In this document: positions 1 through 9,127 of the stretch, piece after piece
Numbering within the stretch: the first letter of the stretch is position 1
Layout: each line of letters opens with the position of its first letter
Assembly (NCBI GenBank): GCA_902760345.1
Contig: CACWFY010000010.1
Span: 20,725 to 84,724 of the forward strand
DNA: 64,000 bases
Origin: an uncultured Bacteroidales bacterium
GTDB lineage: Bacteria; Bacteroidota; Bacteroidia; Bacteroidales; Bacteroidaceae
Direction: 5' to 3'
The notes under the pieces: generated by a model
Told to the model about the DNA's origin: nothing
Database searches by the model: none
Seen by the model: the letters and a program-made list of their open reading frames with translations, nothing else
Translations under genes and position numbers: made by a program

Positions 1-27
1 CTTTGATAGTAATCTTTACGACGAATC

Positions 28-1437
28 ATGCAACGAAGGCTGATACTCTTCATTACGATACTGCTGACAACCTTACTGAAGGCTGCCAACACGCCTGAGA
101 TGGCTGAGCGCATCAAGTACAAACAGGCGCCGGCTTTCATCTATCGTGTCACGCTGGCCGACAAGAAGGGAACGCCCTATTCGCTACATCACCCTTCGCG
201 ATTCCTGTCACGTCGCAGCATAGAGCGACGCAAGCGCCAGCACCTGCCGTTAGACTCTACCGACCTGCCTGTCAGTCCGTCATACGAGCGTCAGATAAAG
301 GCCAGCGGAGCAACCATCATTGGCCGCAGCCGTTGGCAGAACACGCTGTTAGTATGGCTGAAAGACTCTTCGCACATCGCCCAATTGCGCACCCTACCCT
401 TCGTCAAGGCGTGTCGCATGGTGTGGCAGGCGCCTGACTCCATCACACCTTCAGCCGAGCGCACCAAGTATCACGACCATTTCGAGGAGCACCACAAGGG
501 CGACCAACTCTACGGACAGTCGTTCCATCAGATTGAGAGCCTGGGCGGCAACCGCCTGCATGAGGAGGGTCTGCGTGGCGAAGGTATGATGATAGCCATC
601 CTCGACGGAGGATTCAACAACGTAGACCGTATTCCTGCCTTTTCACATATTGACATCTGTGGCTCGCGCGACTTTGTCCGCCCAGCCTCGCCCAGCATCT
701 TTGCGGAAACCGACCACGGCACGAAAGTGCTGTCGGCAATGGGTATCGACGAACCGTTCTACTTTGTGGGAACGGCTCCTCACGCCAGCTACTGGCTGTT
801 GCGCTGTGAAGACCAGCAGAGCGAACAGGAAGTGGAAGAGGACTACTGGACGATGGCGGCCGAATTTGCGGACTCCGTAGGTTGCGACCTCATCAATTCG
901 TCGCTGGGCTACAGCAAGTATGACCACCCGCAGATGTCGCACCCCTTATGGCATCTGAACGGGCACACGGCATTCATCAGCCGCTCGGCATCACTCCTGG
1001 CCTCGAAAGGTATCGTGCTGGTCAACTCAGCAGGCAACAGCGGCATGGGACCATGGAAGAAAATCGGCGTGCCTGCCGATGCCGATAACATACTGACCGT
1101 TGGTGCCGTTACAGACGAAGAGCCACACGCTATTGCTCCCTTCAGTTCTATTGGTCCCTCACAGGATGGGCGCATCAAACCCGACGTCGTCGCTATTGGT
1201 GCCCCAGCCTTTCTGGTAAACGGCCGAGGGGTCATCATGGAAGATATGGGAACCTCCTTTTCGGCACCACTCATCTGCGGACTGGCTGCCTGCCTGTGGC
1301 AGTCGAAACCAGACATGCCTGCCACCACACTGATAGAACTGATCAGGCAGACGGGCAACAACAGCGAACATCCAGACAACATCTACGGCTATGGTCTGCC
1401 TGACTTCTGGAAGGCCTACCAAGCCGCCCACCCATAA
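28..1437 (+). CDS. Secreted subtilisin-like (S8) serine peptidase
   Basis: This 469-aa protein should cleave peptide bonds by the subtilisin Asp-His-Ser mechanism outside the cytoplasm. The start is followed by two arginines and a hydrophobic stretch (about residues 5-20), which reads as a signal peptide. Residues 30-140 look like a propeptide or inhibitor-like region. The catalytic triad is visible as Asp193 in AILDGGF, His230 in ETDHGTKV and Ser410 in MGTSFSAP, with the oxyanion Asn337 in NSAGNSG. It ends 14 bp before xseA on the same strand, so they may be co-transcribed, although no functional link is obvious. No C-terminal sorting domain is present, so it is either periplasmic or released. 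The peptidase family is clear; the substrate is unknown. The upstream promoter lies outside the window. Confidence 0.9.
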   Translation: MQRRLILFITILLTTLLKAANTPEMAERIKYKQAPAFIYRVTLADKKGTPYSLHHPSRFLSRRSIERRKRQHLPLDSTDLPVSPSYERQIKASGATIIGRSRWQNTLLVWLKDSSHIAQLRTLPFVKACRMVWQAPDSITPSAERTKYHDHFEEHHKGDQLYGQSFHQIESLGGNRLHEEGLRGEGMMIAILDGGFNNVDRIPAFSHIDICGSRDFVRPASPSIFAETDHGTKVLSAMGIDEPFYFVGTAPHASYWLLRCEDQQSEQEVEEDYWTMAAEFADSVGCDLINSSLGYSKYDHPQMSHPLWHLNGHTAFISRSASLLASKGIVLVNSAGNSGMGPWKKIGVPADADNILTVGAVTDEEPHAIAPFSSIGPSQDGRIKPDVVAIGAPAFLVNGRGVIMEDMGTSFSAPLICGLAACLWQSKPDMPATTLIELIRQTGNNSEHPDNIYGYGLPDFWKAYQAAHP

Positions 1438-1484
1438 GTCCTATAAGCCCCATGAGTCCTATAAGTCAAATGAGCCCCACGAGC
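1434..1484 (+). repeat. Short-word repeat forming the xseA N-terminus
   Basis: The gap between the peptidase and xseA, and the first codons of xseA, consist of degenerate copies of an 8-10 nt word of the type CCTATAAGTC / CCCATGAGTC. The first about 13 residues of XseA (MSPISQMSPTSPQ) are translated from this repeat, and family-like sequence begins only after it. Confidence 0.6.
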
Positions 1485-2645
1485 CCGCAACGCTACTCTC
1501 TCCGCCAGCTGAACTTGCTGGTACGCGAGGCCATAGAAGATGCCCTACCCGATGAATACTGGGTGGAGGCAGAACTGTCGGAGTGTCGCGAAAACAGTGG
1601 CCACTGCTATATGGAGTTGATTGAGAAAGACGAGCGTAGCAATACGCCTGTGGCACGAGCCTCAGCAAAATGCTGGCGACAGACGTGGCTGATGGCCAAG
1701 CCCTACTTTGAGCGTACTACAGGACAACCTTTGCGTGCAGGCATGAAGGTGTTGCTACGCGTCTATGCCCAATTTCACGAGGCTTACGGATTCTCGTGGA
1801 TTGTCACCGACATTGACCCCACCTACACCTTGGGCGATATGGCCCGCAAGCGTCAGGAGATTATCCGCCAACTGAAAGAGGAAGGGGTGTTCGACCTACA
1901 GCGTGAGCTCCACATACCAACCTTTGCTAAACGCATTGCCGTCATCTCGGCACAGAATGCAGCAGGCTATGGCGACTTTTGCCGGCAACTGGAGGACAAC
2001 GACTACGGCTTTCGTTTCGAGGTGACGCTATTCCCTGCCATCATGCAAGGCGAGCAGGTGGAAACATCCGTCATCAGCGCGTTAAACAACGTCTACGAGC
2101 GTATTCACGACTTTGATGTCGTCTGTATACTGAGAGGTGGTGGTGCCTCTGCCGACCTTAGCGGTTTCGACACGCTGGCCTTAGCAGAGAACGTGGCACA
2201 GTTTCCATTGCCCATCATCACAGGCATTGGCCATGATCGCGACGAGAGCATACTCGACATGATAAGCCACACACGCGTAAAAACGCCTACCGCTGCTGCT
2301 GCTTTCCTCATCGACCATCTGCGCAACGTTTGGGAACGTATCAGTCAACTGACCATGCTCATACCCACACTCGCTCTTCGCGTATTGAGCGAATCAAGAC
2401 ATCGTATAGAACTGTTGGAGAACCGCCTGCCGGTAGCCATTGAGCGACGGATGACCACACAGCGAAATCTGCTGGAGAACCTCACGATAAAGCTACAGGG
2501 CTTCGACCCGCAACTGCTATTGAGCCGAGGCTACAGCATCACGTTGCACAATGGGCGTGCCGTACGTGACCCCAAACAGCTGAAGCCTGGCGAAGAAATT
2601 GAGACAAGAGTAGAAAAAGGAACCATCAAATCGATAGTACAATGA
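1452..2645 (+). CDS. xseA: Exodeoxyribonuclease VII large subunit
   Basis: XseA is the catalytic subunit of exonuclease VII, which degrades single-stranded DNA from both ends in the cytoplasm during repair. The 397-aa product has an N-terminal OB-fold (about 15-110: YSLRQLNLLVREAIE, then ELSECRENSGHCYMEL) and the exonuclease domain with LRGGGASADL near residue 227, GIGHDRD near 260 and the TPTAAA motif that follows. The C-terminal region (about 290-370) is helical and would contact XseB copies. The length is slightly short for the family (about 400-460). The first 13 residues come from a repeat, so a start at the second Met (position 1470) cannot be excluded. The stop overlaps the xseB start as ATGA, implying translational coupling. 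Confidence 0.95.
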   Translation: MSPISQMSPTSPQRYSLRQLNLLVREAIEDALPDEYWVEAELSECRENSGHCYMELIEKDERSNTPVARASAKCWRQTWLMAKPYFERTTGQPLRAGMKVLLRVYAQFHEAYGFSWIVTDIDPTYTLGDMARKRQEIIRQLKEEGVFDLQRELHIPTFAKRIAVISAQNAAGYGDFCRQLEDNDYGFRFEVTLFPAIMQGEQVETSVISALNNVYERIHDFDVVCILRGGGASADLSGFDTLALAENVAQFPLPIITGIGHDRDESILDMISHTRVKTPTAAAAFLIDHLRNVWERISQLTMLIPTLALRVLSESRHRIELLENRLPVAIERRMTTQRNLLENLTIKLQGFDPQLLLSRGYSITLHNGRAVRDPKQLKPGEEIETRVEKGTIKSIVQ

Positions 2646-2836
2646 ACGAAGAAACCAAATACGAAGAGGCTTTGGCCCAGTTGGAGACCATCGTCCGCAA
2701 GATGGAGCAGAACGAGTTTGACATAGACGAACTCGCCGTGCAGCTGAAAACTGCACAGCGACTCATCAAGTTCTGCAAGGACAAGCTGACTAAGACAGAA
2801 GCAGATATTCTAAAGATTCAGGACGAGCGGGAGTAA
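2642..2836 (+). CDS. xseB: Exodeoxyribonuclease VII small subunit
   Basis: XseB is the small helical subunit that wraps around XseA and is needed for a stable exonuclease VII. This 64-aa protein has the family pattern: YEEALAQLETIVRKME near the N-terminus and a leucine-spaced second helix. It overlaps xseA by 4 nt (ATGA), as is usual for this pair. It ends 27 bp before a convergent gene on the minus strand. Confidence 0.95.
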   Translation: MNEETKYEEALAQLETIVRKMEQNEFDIDELAVQLKTAQRLIKFCKDKLTKTEADILKIQDERE

Positions 2837-2863
2837 AACAACCCTCGCTCTTTGCTGAAGACA

Positions 2864-3700
2864 TTACAGGAACACGCCGATAGAAATGGAACGGAACTGG
2901 GGATTCTCAACACCATCTGCTGTGCATTTCTTCAGCACACTCATGGGAGAATACTTGCAGTAGATACCTACCCTCTTGTAGTGCAGAATGCCCATGATGT
3001 CAACGGTTACAGGACGATAGCCGATACCCTTGACGCTGATTTCAGACTCGTAATCACCCACCGTATATTCATTGTTGAGACGGCCATATAGGTTGAAGTT
3101 CACAACAGGGCCAAACGAGAACTTGACTTTGCTGTCGTGGCCAAACTTCTGCGTAAACAAGAAGGGAACAGAAAGACTGAAGATACTGACACACGAACGC
3201 TTGTCGCCGGCATTGTCAGGATAATCAGACAAGCCTATCACGCTGTTTGCATCTTTGTCAAACATCTTGTCCGTGTCAAGCGTATATTTGCGCCAATTAC
3301 ACCAGAGGCCGACAGAATAGCTCTGCAAGGCCTTTGCAGGAGTGTAGGAGTATCTGAGACCTATCAGGAACTCACGTGATTTGAAAGGAGCAAAACTCAT
3401 TCCATTAGGAACGTTGGTGGCAATATTAAAGCCATAAGCCAAATCCAGATTCAGCTTAGAGCCTTCCGTGTCAAACACACGCTTTCTGATGGTCTTAGCG
3501 TCTTTCTTCGTAATGGTGTTCTCGTAAAAGTAGTCGTCATTGCCTTTCTTGCCCTTTACAGTAATGGTCTGTACAGAGTCGCTGGCAATAATCGTTACCT
3601 TGTTGGCATTGATAATGACGGTTGTATCATTCTTCTCGCTGGCATAGCTGGCCGTCATTGTGGTCAGGGCCAACATCATTAGTAAAATACTTTTTTTCAT
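2864..3700 (-). CDS. Probable outer-membrane beta-barrel protein, unknown function
   Basis: I do not recognise a named family. The 278-aa product starts with a signal peptide (MKKSILLMMLALTTMTASYA). A short hydrophilic region follows (about 20-70, many Val/Ile/Thr, possibly a small adhesive or head domain). After residue 85 there are alternating aromatic/polar strands (LDLAYGFNIATN, EFLIGLRYSYTPAK, SVGLWCNWRKYT, KVKFSFGPVVNFN, YCKYSPMS), ending in a hydrophobic strand with terminal FL, which is typical of small Bacteroidetes barrels. ATG codons at 3709 and 3700 are both possible; I chose 3700 because it gives a standard MKK signal peptide. A TAACTTTG box on the minus strand at 3741-3748 is a plausible promoter element. 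The gene stands alone, convergent with xseB and divergent from ilvE. Confidence 0.6.
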   Translation of the reverse strand: MKKSILLMMLALTTMTASYASEKNDTTVIINANKVTIIASDSVQTITVKGKKGNDDYFYENTITKKDAKTIRKRVFDTEGSKLNLDLAYGFNIATNVPNGMSFAPFKSREFLIGLRYSYTPAKALQSYSVGLWCNWRKYTLDTDKMFDKDANSVIGLSDYPDNAGDKRSCVSIFSLSVPFLFTQKFGHDSKVKFSFGPVVNFNLYGRLNNEYTVGDYESEISVKGIGYRPVTVDIMGILHYKRVGIYCKYSPMSVLKKCTADGVENPQFRSISIGVFL

Positions 3701-3787
3701 TTTAATCATGTTTATGGCATTGCTCTTGCAAAATGCGGTGCAAAGTTACACAAAAAACTACTATAAACTATATTTTCGCACTTTTTT

Positions 3788-3819
3788 TTTGCATAAGCGA
3801 AGTATTTTGCGTACTTTTG
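3788..3819 (+). promoter_or_regulatory. Bacteroidetes-type promoter of ilvE-trmB-mrp
   Basis: TTTG (3788-3791), a 20-nt spacer and TACTTTTG (3812-3819) match the Bacteroidetes TTTG / TAnnTTTG consensus. The ilvE start codon is 35 nt downstream, leaving a short leader. Confidence 0.8.
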
Positions 3820-3854
3820 TGGCCTGATAGACAACAACAAACACAAAAAACAAT

Positions 3855-4871
3855 ATGAAGAATTTAGACTGGGGTAGTCTGTCATTCGGCTACATGAAGA
3901 CCGACTACAATGTACGTTGCTACTATCGCGACGGTAAATGGGGCGAGATTGAGGTTTGCTCCGACGAGTATCTGAAACTGCACATGGCCGCCACCTGCCT
4001 ACACTATGGCCAGGAGGCTTTCGAAGGCCTGAAGGCTTATCGCTGTCCAGACGGAAAGGTGCGTATTTTCCGCGTCGACGAGAATGCTGCACGCCTGCAG
4101 TCGACCTGCCGTGGCATTATGATGCCCGAGGTATCTACCGAACTTTTCACCGAGATGGTCAAGAAGGTGGTACGCCTGAACCAGGAGTGGATTCCGACTT
4201 ACGAGAGCGGTGCCACGCTCTATATCCGTCCGCTGCTCATTGGTACCAGCGCTCAGGTAGGTGTTCACCCCGCTAAGGAGTACTGCTTCCTGATTTTTGT
4301 AACGCCCGTTGGCCCTTACTTCAAGGGTGGCTTCTCCAGCAATCCCTACGTCATCATTCGCGACTACGACCGCTCGGCACCGCTCGGAACGGGTAAGTAC
4401 AAGGTTGGTGGCAACTATGCTGCTTCGCTGTTTGCCAACAACTTGGCTCACGAGAAGGGTTATGCCTGCGAGTTCTATCTCGATGCTAAAGAGAAGAAAT
4501 ACATGGACGAGTGTGGTGCTGCAAACTTCTTCGGCATCAAGAACAACACCTACGTCACGCCAAAGTCTACCTCTATCCTCCCCTCTATCACCAATAAGTC
4601 GCTGATGCAGGTGGCCGAGGATCTGGGCATGAAGGTGGAGCGCCGTCCTATTCCTGAGGAAGAGCTCGAAACCTTCGAGGAGGCTGGTGCTTGCGGAACG
4701 GCTGCTGTGATTTCACCTATTTCTTATATCGACGACCTCGACACTGGCAAGCGCTACTCGTTTGGTGACAAACCCGGTCCCATGTCGAAGAAACTCTTTG
4801 ACACACTGCGTGGCATCCAGTATGGCGAAATTGAGGACAAGCACGGCTGGACAACCGTAGTGATTGATTAA
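3855..4871 (+). CDS. ilvE: Branched-chain amino acid aminotransferase
   Basis: IlvE transfers amino groups between glutamate and the branched-chain 2-oxoacids, the last step of Leu, Ile and Val synthesis and the first step of their breakdown. The 338-aa protein is a fold-type IV PLP enzyme: [15 protein letters not shown] near residue 50, the PLP lysine region [14 protein letters not shown] near 178-191, and the phosphate-binding stretch [14 protein letters not shown] near 275-288. The length is as expected for the long (eukaryote/Bacteroides-like) form. A good promoter precedes it. Its stop overlaps the trmB start by one base (TAATG), so translation is probably coupled. Confidence 0.95.
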   Translation: MKNLDWGSLSFGYMKTDYNVRCYYRDGKWGEIEVCSDEYLKLHMAATCLHYGQEAFEGLKAYRCPDGKVRIFRVDENAARLQSTCRGIMMPEVSTELFTEMVKKVVRLNQEWIPTYESGATLYIRPLLIGTSAQVGVHPAKEYCFLIFVTPVGPYFKGGFSSNPYVIIRDYDRSAPLGTGKYKVGGNYAASLFANNLAHEKGYACEFYLDAKEKKYMDECGAANFFGIKNNTYVTPKSTSILPSITNKSLMQVAEDLGMKVERRPIPEEELETFEEAGACGTAAVISPISYIDDLDTGKRYSFGDKPGPMSKKLFDTLRGIQYGEIEDKHGWTTVVID

Positions 4872-5632
4872 TGGGAAAAGGAAAGCTGGCGAAATTCGCC
4901 GACATGGAAACCTATGAGAATGTGTTCCAGTACCCTTATTCGGTAGTGGAGCACATTCCCTTTGACTTACAGGGACACTGGCACGAACAGTATTTCCACA
5001 ACGACCATCCTATCGTGTTGGAGCTGGGATGCGGCAAAGGCGAATATACTGTAGGATTGGCCAGACGCTATCCCAACCTGAACTTCATTGGTGTTGACAT
5101 CAAGGGAGCACGCATGTGGACAGGAGCTACCCAGGCTTTGAAAGAAGGGCTGAAAAATGTAGCCTTCCTGCGCACCAACATCGAGATTATCGAGCGTTTC
5201 TTCGCTGCGGGCGAGGTCAGCGAGATATGGCTCACCTTCAGCGACCCGCAGATGAAAAACCCAAGGAAGCGTCTGACGTCAACCTACTTCATGGAGCGTT
5301 ACCGCAAATTCCTCGTAGACGGCGGCCTCATCCATCTGAAGACAGACTCCAACTTCCTCTTCACCTATACAACGTATATGGTGGAGAACAACCACCTGCC
5401 TGTATTGCTCACCACGCGAAACCTCTATGACGAGGGGGCTCCCTTTGCCGAAGCCGCCAGCATTCAGACCTATTATGAAGGCATGTGGATAGAGCGTGGG
5501 CTCGACATCAAATACATGCAGTTCAGACTGCCCCACGATGGTACACTCGAAGAGCCAGACATAGAGATACCCCTCGACGACTACCGCTCATACCATCGCG
5601 ACAAGCGTAGTTCAAAAGAGACTGCACGTTAA
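4871..5632 (+). CDS. trmB: tRNA (guanine-N7)-methyltransferase
   Basis: TrmB methylates N7 of G46 in the variable loop of a subset of tRNAs, using S-adenosylmethionine. The 253-aa product shows the SAM-binding motif [15 protein letters not shown] (about residues 52-66), [13 protein letters not shown], and the family motif in the form [15 protein letters not shown], where many homologues have DPWPKKRHxKRR. It overlaps ilvE by one nucleotide and lies 21 nt upstream of mrp, so the three form an operon. The charged C-terminal tail is not part of the core fold. Confidence 0.92.
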   Translation: MGKGKLAKFADMETYENVFQYPYSVVEHIPFDLQGHWHEQYFHNDHPIVLELGCGKGEYTVGLARRYPNLNFIGVDIKGARMWTGATQALKEGLKNVAFLRTNIEIIERFFAAGEVSEIWLTFSDPQMKNPRKRLTSTYFMERYRKFLVDGGLIHLKTDSNFLFTYTTYMVENNHLPVLLTTRNLYDEGAPFAEAASIQTYYEGMWIERGLDIKYMQFRLPHDGTLEEPDIEIPLDDYRSYHRDKRSSKETAR

Positions 5633-5653
5633 AAGAAAACGAAAAAACACAAG

Positions 5654-6754
5654 ATGACATTATATCCGAAAATGATAATGGACGCGCTGGCTACGGTAAC
5701 GTATGCCGGCACGAAGAAGAATCTGGTAGAAAGCGAGATGGTGGCTGACCAGCCTGCCATCAACGGCAATAAAGTAACTGTTGTGCTGGAGTTTCCTCGC
5801 GACACGGACCCATTCCTGAAGTCGACCGTCAAGGCTGCCGAGGCTGCCATCAAGTACCACTGTGGCAAGGACGTAGAGGTAGAGATACAAACGGAGTTCA
5901 GGTCGAAGCCACGCCCAGAGGTAGGCAAGTTGTTGCCTGAGGTAAAGAACATCATTGCTGTCAGCTCTGGCAAGGGTGGTGTGGGCAAGAGTACCGTATC
6001 TGCCAACCTGGCTATTGCACTGGCACGTTTAGGCTACAAGGTTGGTCTGCTGGACTGCGATATCTTTGGTCCATCAATGCCCAAAATGTTCCATGTTGAA
6101 GATGCGCGTCCCTATGCAGTAGAGGTAGATGGCAGACAACTGATTGAACCCATTGAGGTCTATGGTGTGAAGATGTTGTCAATCGGCTTTTTTGTCAACC
6201 CTGATACGGCAACGCTGTGGCGTGGCGGTATGGCTACCAATGCACTGAAGCAACTGATAGCCGATGCCAATTGGGGCGAGTTGGACTACTTCATTCTCGA
6301 CACGCCTCCAGGCACCAGCGATATTCATCTGACCCTGCTGCAGACGCTGGCTATCACGGGTTCCGTCATTGTATCGACGCCACAACAAGTAGCACTGGCC
6401 GACGCTCGCAAGGGTATCGACATGTATCGCAACGAGAAGGTCAACGTGCCCATCTTAGGACTCGTCGAGAACATGGCGTGGTTCACCCCAGCTGAACTGC
6501 CTGAGAACAAATACTATATCTTTGGCAAAGAGGGTTGCAAGCAGTTAGCCGAAGAGATGCAAGTACCCCTACTGGCACAGATTCCGCTGGTACAAGGTAT
6601 TTGCGACAGCGGTGACAAAGGTGAGCCTGCCGCACTAAGCAGTGAGACAGCTACGGGGCTGGCATTCATCAACCTTGCCCAAAGTGTGGTGACGGTGGTG
6701 AATCGTCGCAACAAGGAACAGCCTGCCACAAAGATTGTGGGAGTTAAGAGTTAA
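5654..6754 (+). CDS. mrp: Mrp/ApbC-family iron-sulfur carrier ATPase
   Basis: Mrp/ApbC proteins are cytoplasmic P-loop ATPases that bind and transfer Fe-S clusters. The 366-aa product has an N-terminal MIP18-like (DUF59) domain (about 1-85) and a deviant Walker A motif SSGKGGVGKST near residue 105, then LLDCDIFGPSMPKM and FILDTPPGTSDIHLT. The C-terminal CxxC motif that bridges the Fe-S cluster in E. coli ApbC is not seen: the segment ENMAWFTPAELPENKYYIFG carries no cysteines. The last codons (VGVKS) run into a short-word repeat (GAGTTAA) that also fills the gap to the next gene. The family is secure; Fe-S carrier function is inferred. Confidence 0.88.
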   Translation: MTLYPKMIMDALATVTYAGTKKNLVESEMVADQPAINGNKVTVVLEFPRDTDPFLKSTVKAAEAAIKYHCGKDVEVEIQTEFRSKPRPEVGKLLPEVKNIIAVSSGKGGVGKSTVSANLAIALARLGYKVGLLDCDIFGPSMPKMFHVEDARPYAVEVDGRQLIEPIEVYGVKMLSIGFFVNPDTATLWRGGMATNALKQLIADANWGELDYFILDTPPGTSDIHLTLLQTLAITGSVIVSTPQQVALADARKGIDMYRNEKVNVPILGLVENMAWFTPAELPENKYYIFGKEGCKQLAEEMQVPLLAQIPLVQGICDSGDKGEPAALSSETATGLAFINLAQSVVTVVNRRNKEQPATKIVGVKS

Positions 6755-6763
6755 GAATTAAGA
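6741..6763. repeat. Short-word repeat (GAGTTAA / GAATTAA)
   Basis: Three tandem 7-nt words span the mrp stop codon and the intergenic gap. The same word type recurs at other gene edges in this window. Confidence 0.5.
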
Positions 6764-6780
6764 GTGAAAAACAAACTACA

Positions 6781-8202
6781 ATGAACAAACTACTAATAGC
6801 GATAGCAGCACTGCTACTGACAACAAGTGCCCAGGCACAGACGAAAGACTACTCCAAGTATTACGAGAATCTACCCACTAAGGTGGCACAGGTGTCAGCC
6901 CCTGTGATTCCGGCTAATGTGGTCAGCATCACGGAGGTTGGCGGTGTGGGTGACGGCATCACCCTAAACACAGATGCTTTTGAGAATGCCATCAAAAAAC
7001 TGCAAAAAGTGGGCGGTGGACGGCTAAACGTCCCCGAGGGCATCTGGTTGACAGGCCCCATACAGTTGAAAGACAACATCGAGCTGCATCTGGAGCACAA
7101 TGCCATCATCCTGATGTCGCCAGACAAGTCGCTCTTCGTAAATCCCAAGTCGTCGTCAAAATGTTTCGCTGGTATCCGTGCCTCAAAGCGTAAGAATATC
7201 GCTATTACGGGCGAGGGCATCATCGACGGCAACGGCGACCACTGGCGCCCCGTCAAGCGCCAGAAGGTGAGCGATGTGGAGTGGAATAAATATAAAAAGG
7301 TGATTGGCGGTGTTGAGAAGGATGGTGGCAAACTCTGGTACCCCTTCAATGCCAAAGGCGGTTATGCCAATATTGCCGAGACCCCAGAGAAACAGGAGAA
7401 GTTGCGCAACGACCTGATACGTTTTGAGAGTTGCGAGAATGTGCTTGTCGAGGGCGTTACCATCCAGAATGCGCCGAAGTTTCACTTGCACCCCTGTTAC
7501 TCCAAGAATGTTATTATCGACGGTGTTACTGTACGCTGTCCATGGAACGCCCAGAATGGTGATGCTATAGACTTCTCTGACGTAAATGTCGGACTTATCG
7601 TTAACAGCATCGTTGATGCTGGCGACGACGGACTCTGCATGAAGAGTGGCAACAACAAGCCAGAGGCTCCTGCTAACGGCTGTGAGGATATCCTCATCCA
7701 AAACAACACGGTCTTCCATGCCCACGGCGGTTTTGTCTTAGGCAGCGAGACTATTCAGGGCATGCGCCGCATTGTGGTGCGCCACTGCCGCTTCAGCGGC
7801 ACCGATACAGGTCTGCGCTTCAAAAGTGGCATGGGTCGTGGCGGCAAAACCGAGCAGATGTTTATCCAGCATATTGTGATGAACGACATCAAGGACGAAG
7901 CTATCGTCTTCCAGTGCGACTACGTAGACCGTCCTGCAGGCAGTGATCCCAATGCCAAGCCAACCTTCACTGAAGAACAGAAGAAGGTGGCTCCCTATTT
8001 CCAAGACATCCATATCAGCAACGTAGTTTGCTATGGTGCCGGCACAGGCGTCAAGGCTGGCGGCATTCTGGGTCTCGACAACGTCAAAGACATTGAAATT
8101 ACTGGCAGTACCATCAAGTACTACGTCCAAGACCAACAGATTGACGAGAAGACCGCCAAGCTGAAGTTGACCAATGTGCGTCTCATACCCGAAAAGCAAT
8201 AA
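6781..8202 (+). CDS. Glycoside hydrolase family 28 (polygalacturonase-like)
   Basis: This secreted enzyme should hydrolyse galacturonosyl linkages in pectin or a related polysaccharide by an inverting mechanism. A signal peptide is clear (MNKLLIAIAALLLTTSAQAQ). A DYSKYYENLPTKVAQV linker precedes the pectate-lyase-like N-terminal motif (VVSITEVGGVGDGITLNTDAF). The GH28 active-site motifs occur in order within the right-handed beta-helix: NGDAIDF (about 259), the Asp pair in DAGDDGLCMKSG (about 278-289), the HGG in place of GHG (about 315) and GLRFKSGMGR in place of RIK (about 343). The length (473 aa) suits GH28. There is no SusCD pair or regulator nearby, so this is a solitary gene and not part of a canonical polysaccharide utilisation locus here. 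Confidence 0.9.
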   Translation: MNKLLIAIAALLLTTSAQAQTKDYSKYYENLPTKVAQVSAPVIPANVVSITEVGGVGDGITLNTDAFENAIKKLQKVGGGRLNVPEGIWLTGPIQLKDNIELHLEHNAIILMSPDKSLFVNPKSSSKCFAGIRASKRKNIAITGEGIIDGNGDHWRPVKRQKVSDVEWNKYKKVIGGVEKDGGKLWYPFNAKGGYANIAETPEKQEKLRNDLIRFESCENVLVEGVTIQNAPKFHLHPCYSKNVIIDGVTVRCPWNAQNGDAIDFSDVNVGLIVNSIVDAGDDGLCMKSGNNKPEAPANGCEDILIQNNTVFHAHGGFVLGSETIQGMRRIVVRHCRFSGTDTGLRFKSGMGRGGKTEQMFIQHIVMNDIKDEAIVFQCDYVDRPAGSDPNAKPTFTEEQKKVAPYFQDIHISNVVCYGAGTGVKAGGILGLDNVKDIEITGSTIKYYVQDQQIDEKTAKLKLTNVRLIPEKQ

Positions 8203-8230
8203 CCTAATTATCAACAAAAACAATAAAAAG

Positions 8231-9127
8231 ATGAAGAAACTATTATTAGTCAGCCTTGCCTTGATGACCTTGACGGTCGCAAAGGCTCAGTTGAAAGTAT
8301 TCCCCACCCTTAAAAAAGGCATGGAGAAAGTGTATGTAACCAATACCACCATGGCACTGCCTGGACAACCGGAGGTCGCTATGGATGTAGAGACCAAGTA
8401 CACTGTCAGCGACGCTACCGCCAACGGTTATGTGATTGACATGGTGTCTACCAGCGTCAGTAGCAATGCCACTACCGACAACATTGCCGGCCAGATTCTG
8501 GTGGCAGCTCAGGAAATGGTGAAGGATGTGACCATCCGTGTGGCCACCGACAAAAACGGAAAACTGCTCAACATCCAGAACTACGACGAGGTGAGCAAGG
8601 CTTTTGACGGTCGCAGCAAGCAGATGACAGAGAAACTCTATCAGCTGATTCCCCAGATGAAGGATGTGATTTCCGAGGATGCACTGAAAGGACAACTCAT
8701 GGAGAACCTGAACATGGAAGCCCTGTTTAGAAGCATCAAAGAAGCCACCAGCCCATTGGCCCTATTCGGCAAGACCATTATGACAGGTGCCCAGGAACAG
8801 CACACCAATGAGCAGGGACTGAAGTTAAACCGCATGTACTTCGTCAACGGCCGCGCGGTGACCACCAGTTCGACGCTCAACATGTCGAAGGATGAAATCA
8901 AGCAACTCATCATCGCCCAAGTAGAGAAGCTCGCACCCGCACAAGCCGACATGATCAAAAAGAACATCGACCAGCTGATAGACAGCGGTATGATGAAGAT
9001 TGACGTCAAGGAAACCGCTACCTATGACCTGCAAGACGACAACTGGCCTAAGAAGCTGGCCGTAGAAGTCGTCAATGAGGTTGTAGGACAGAAGAGTGTC
9101 AGCAAATCGACTATAACGCTGAAGTAA
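8231..9127 (+). CDS. Secreted protein of unknown function
   Basis: I do not recognise this 298-aa protein. It starts with a signal peptide (MKKLLLVSLALMTLTVAKAQ) and continues as a mostly alpha/beta soluble protein: beta-rich before residue 110, then helical segments (SKQMTEKLYQLIPQMKDVI, KDEIKQLIIAQVEKLAPAQ) and a final beta pair (KKLAVEVVNEVV). There is no lipobox. The start was placed at the MKK signal peptide; an in-frame start at 8174 would overlap the GH28 gene and lack a signal peptide. It lies 28 bp after the GH28 gene and may share its transcript. Its 3' end overlaps the convergent lpdA by 17 bp. Confidence 0.7.
   Translation: MKKLLLVSLALMTLTVAKAQLKVFPTLKKGMEKVYVTNTTMALPGQPEVAMDVETKYTVSDATANGYVIDMVSTSVSSNATTDNIAGQILVAAQEMVKDVTIRVATDKNGKLLNIQNYDEVSKAFDGRSKQMTEKLYQLIPQMKDVISEDALKGQLMENLNMEALFRSIKEATSPLALFGKTIMTGAQEQHTNEQGLKLNRMYFVNGRAVTTSSTLNMSKDEIKQLIIAQVEKLAPAQADMIKKNIDQLIDSGMMKIDVKETATYDLQDDNWPKKLAVEVVNEVVGQKSVSKSTITLK

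Noticed and set aside
6781-9127. Polysaccharide utilisation locus around the GH28 enzyme
   Set aside because: No SusC/SusD pair, hybrid sensor or second carbohydrate enzyme is present next to it.
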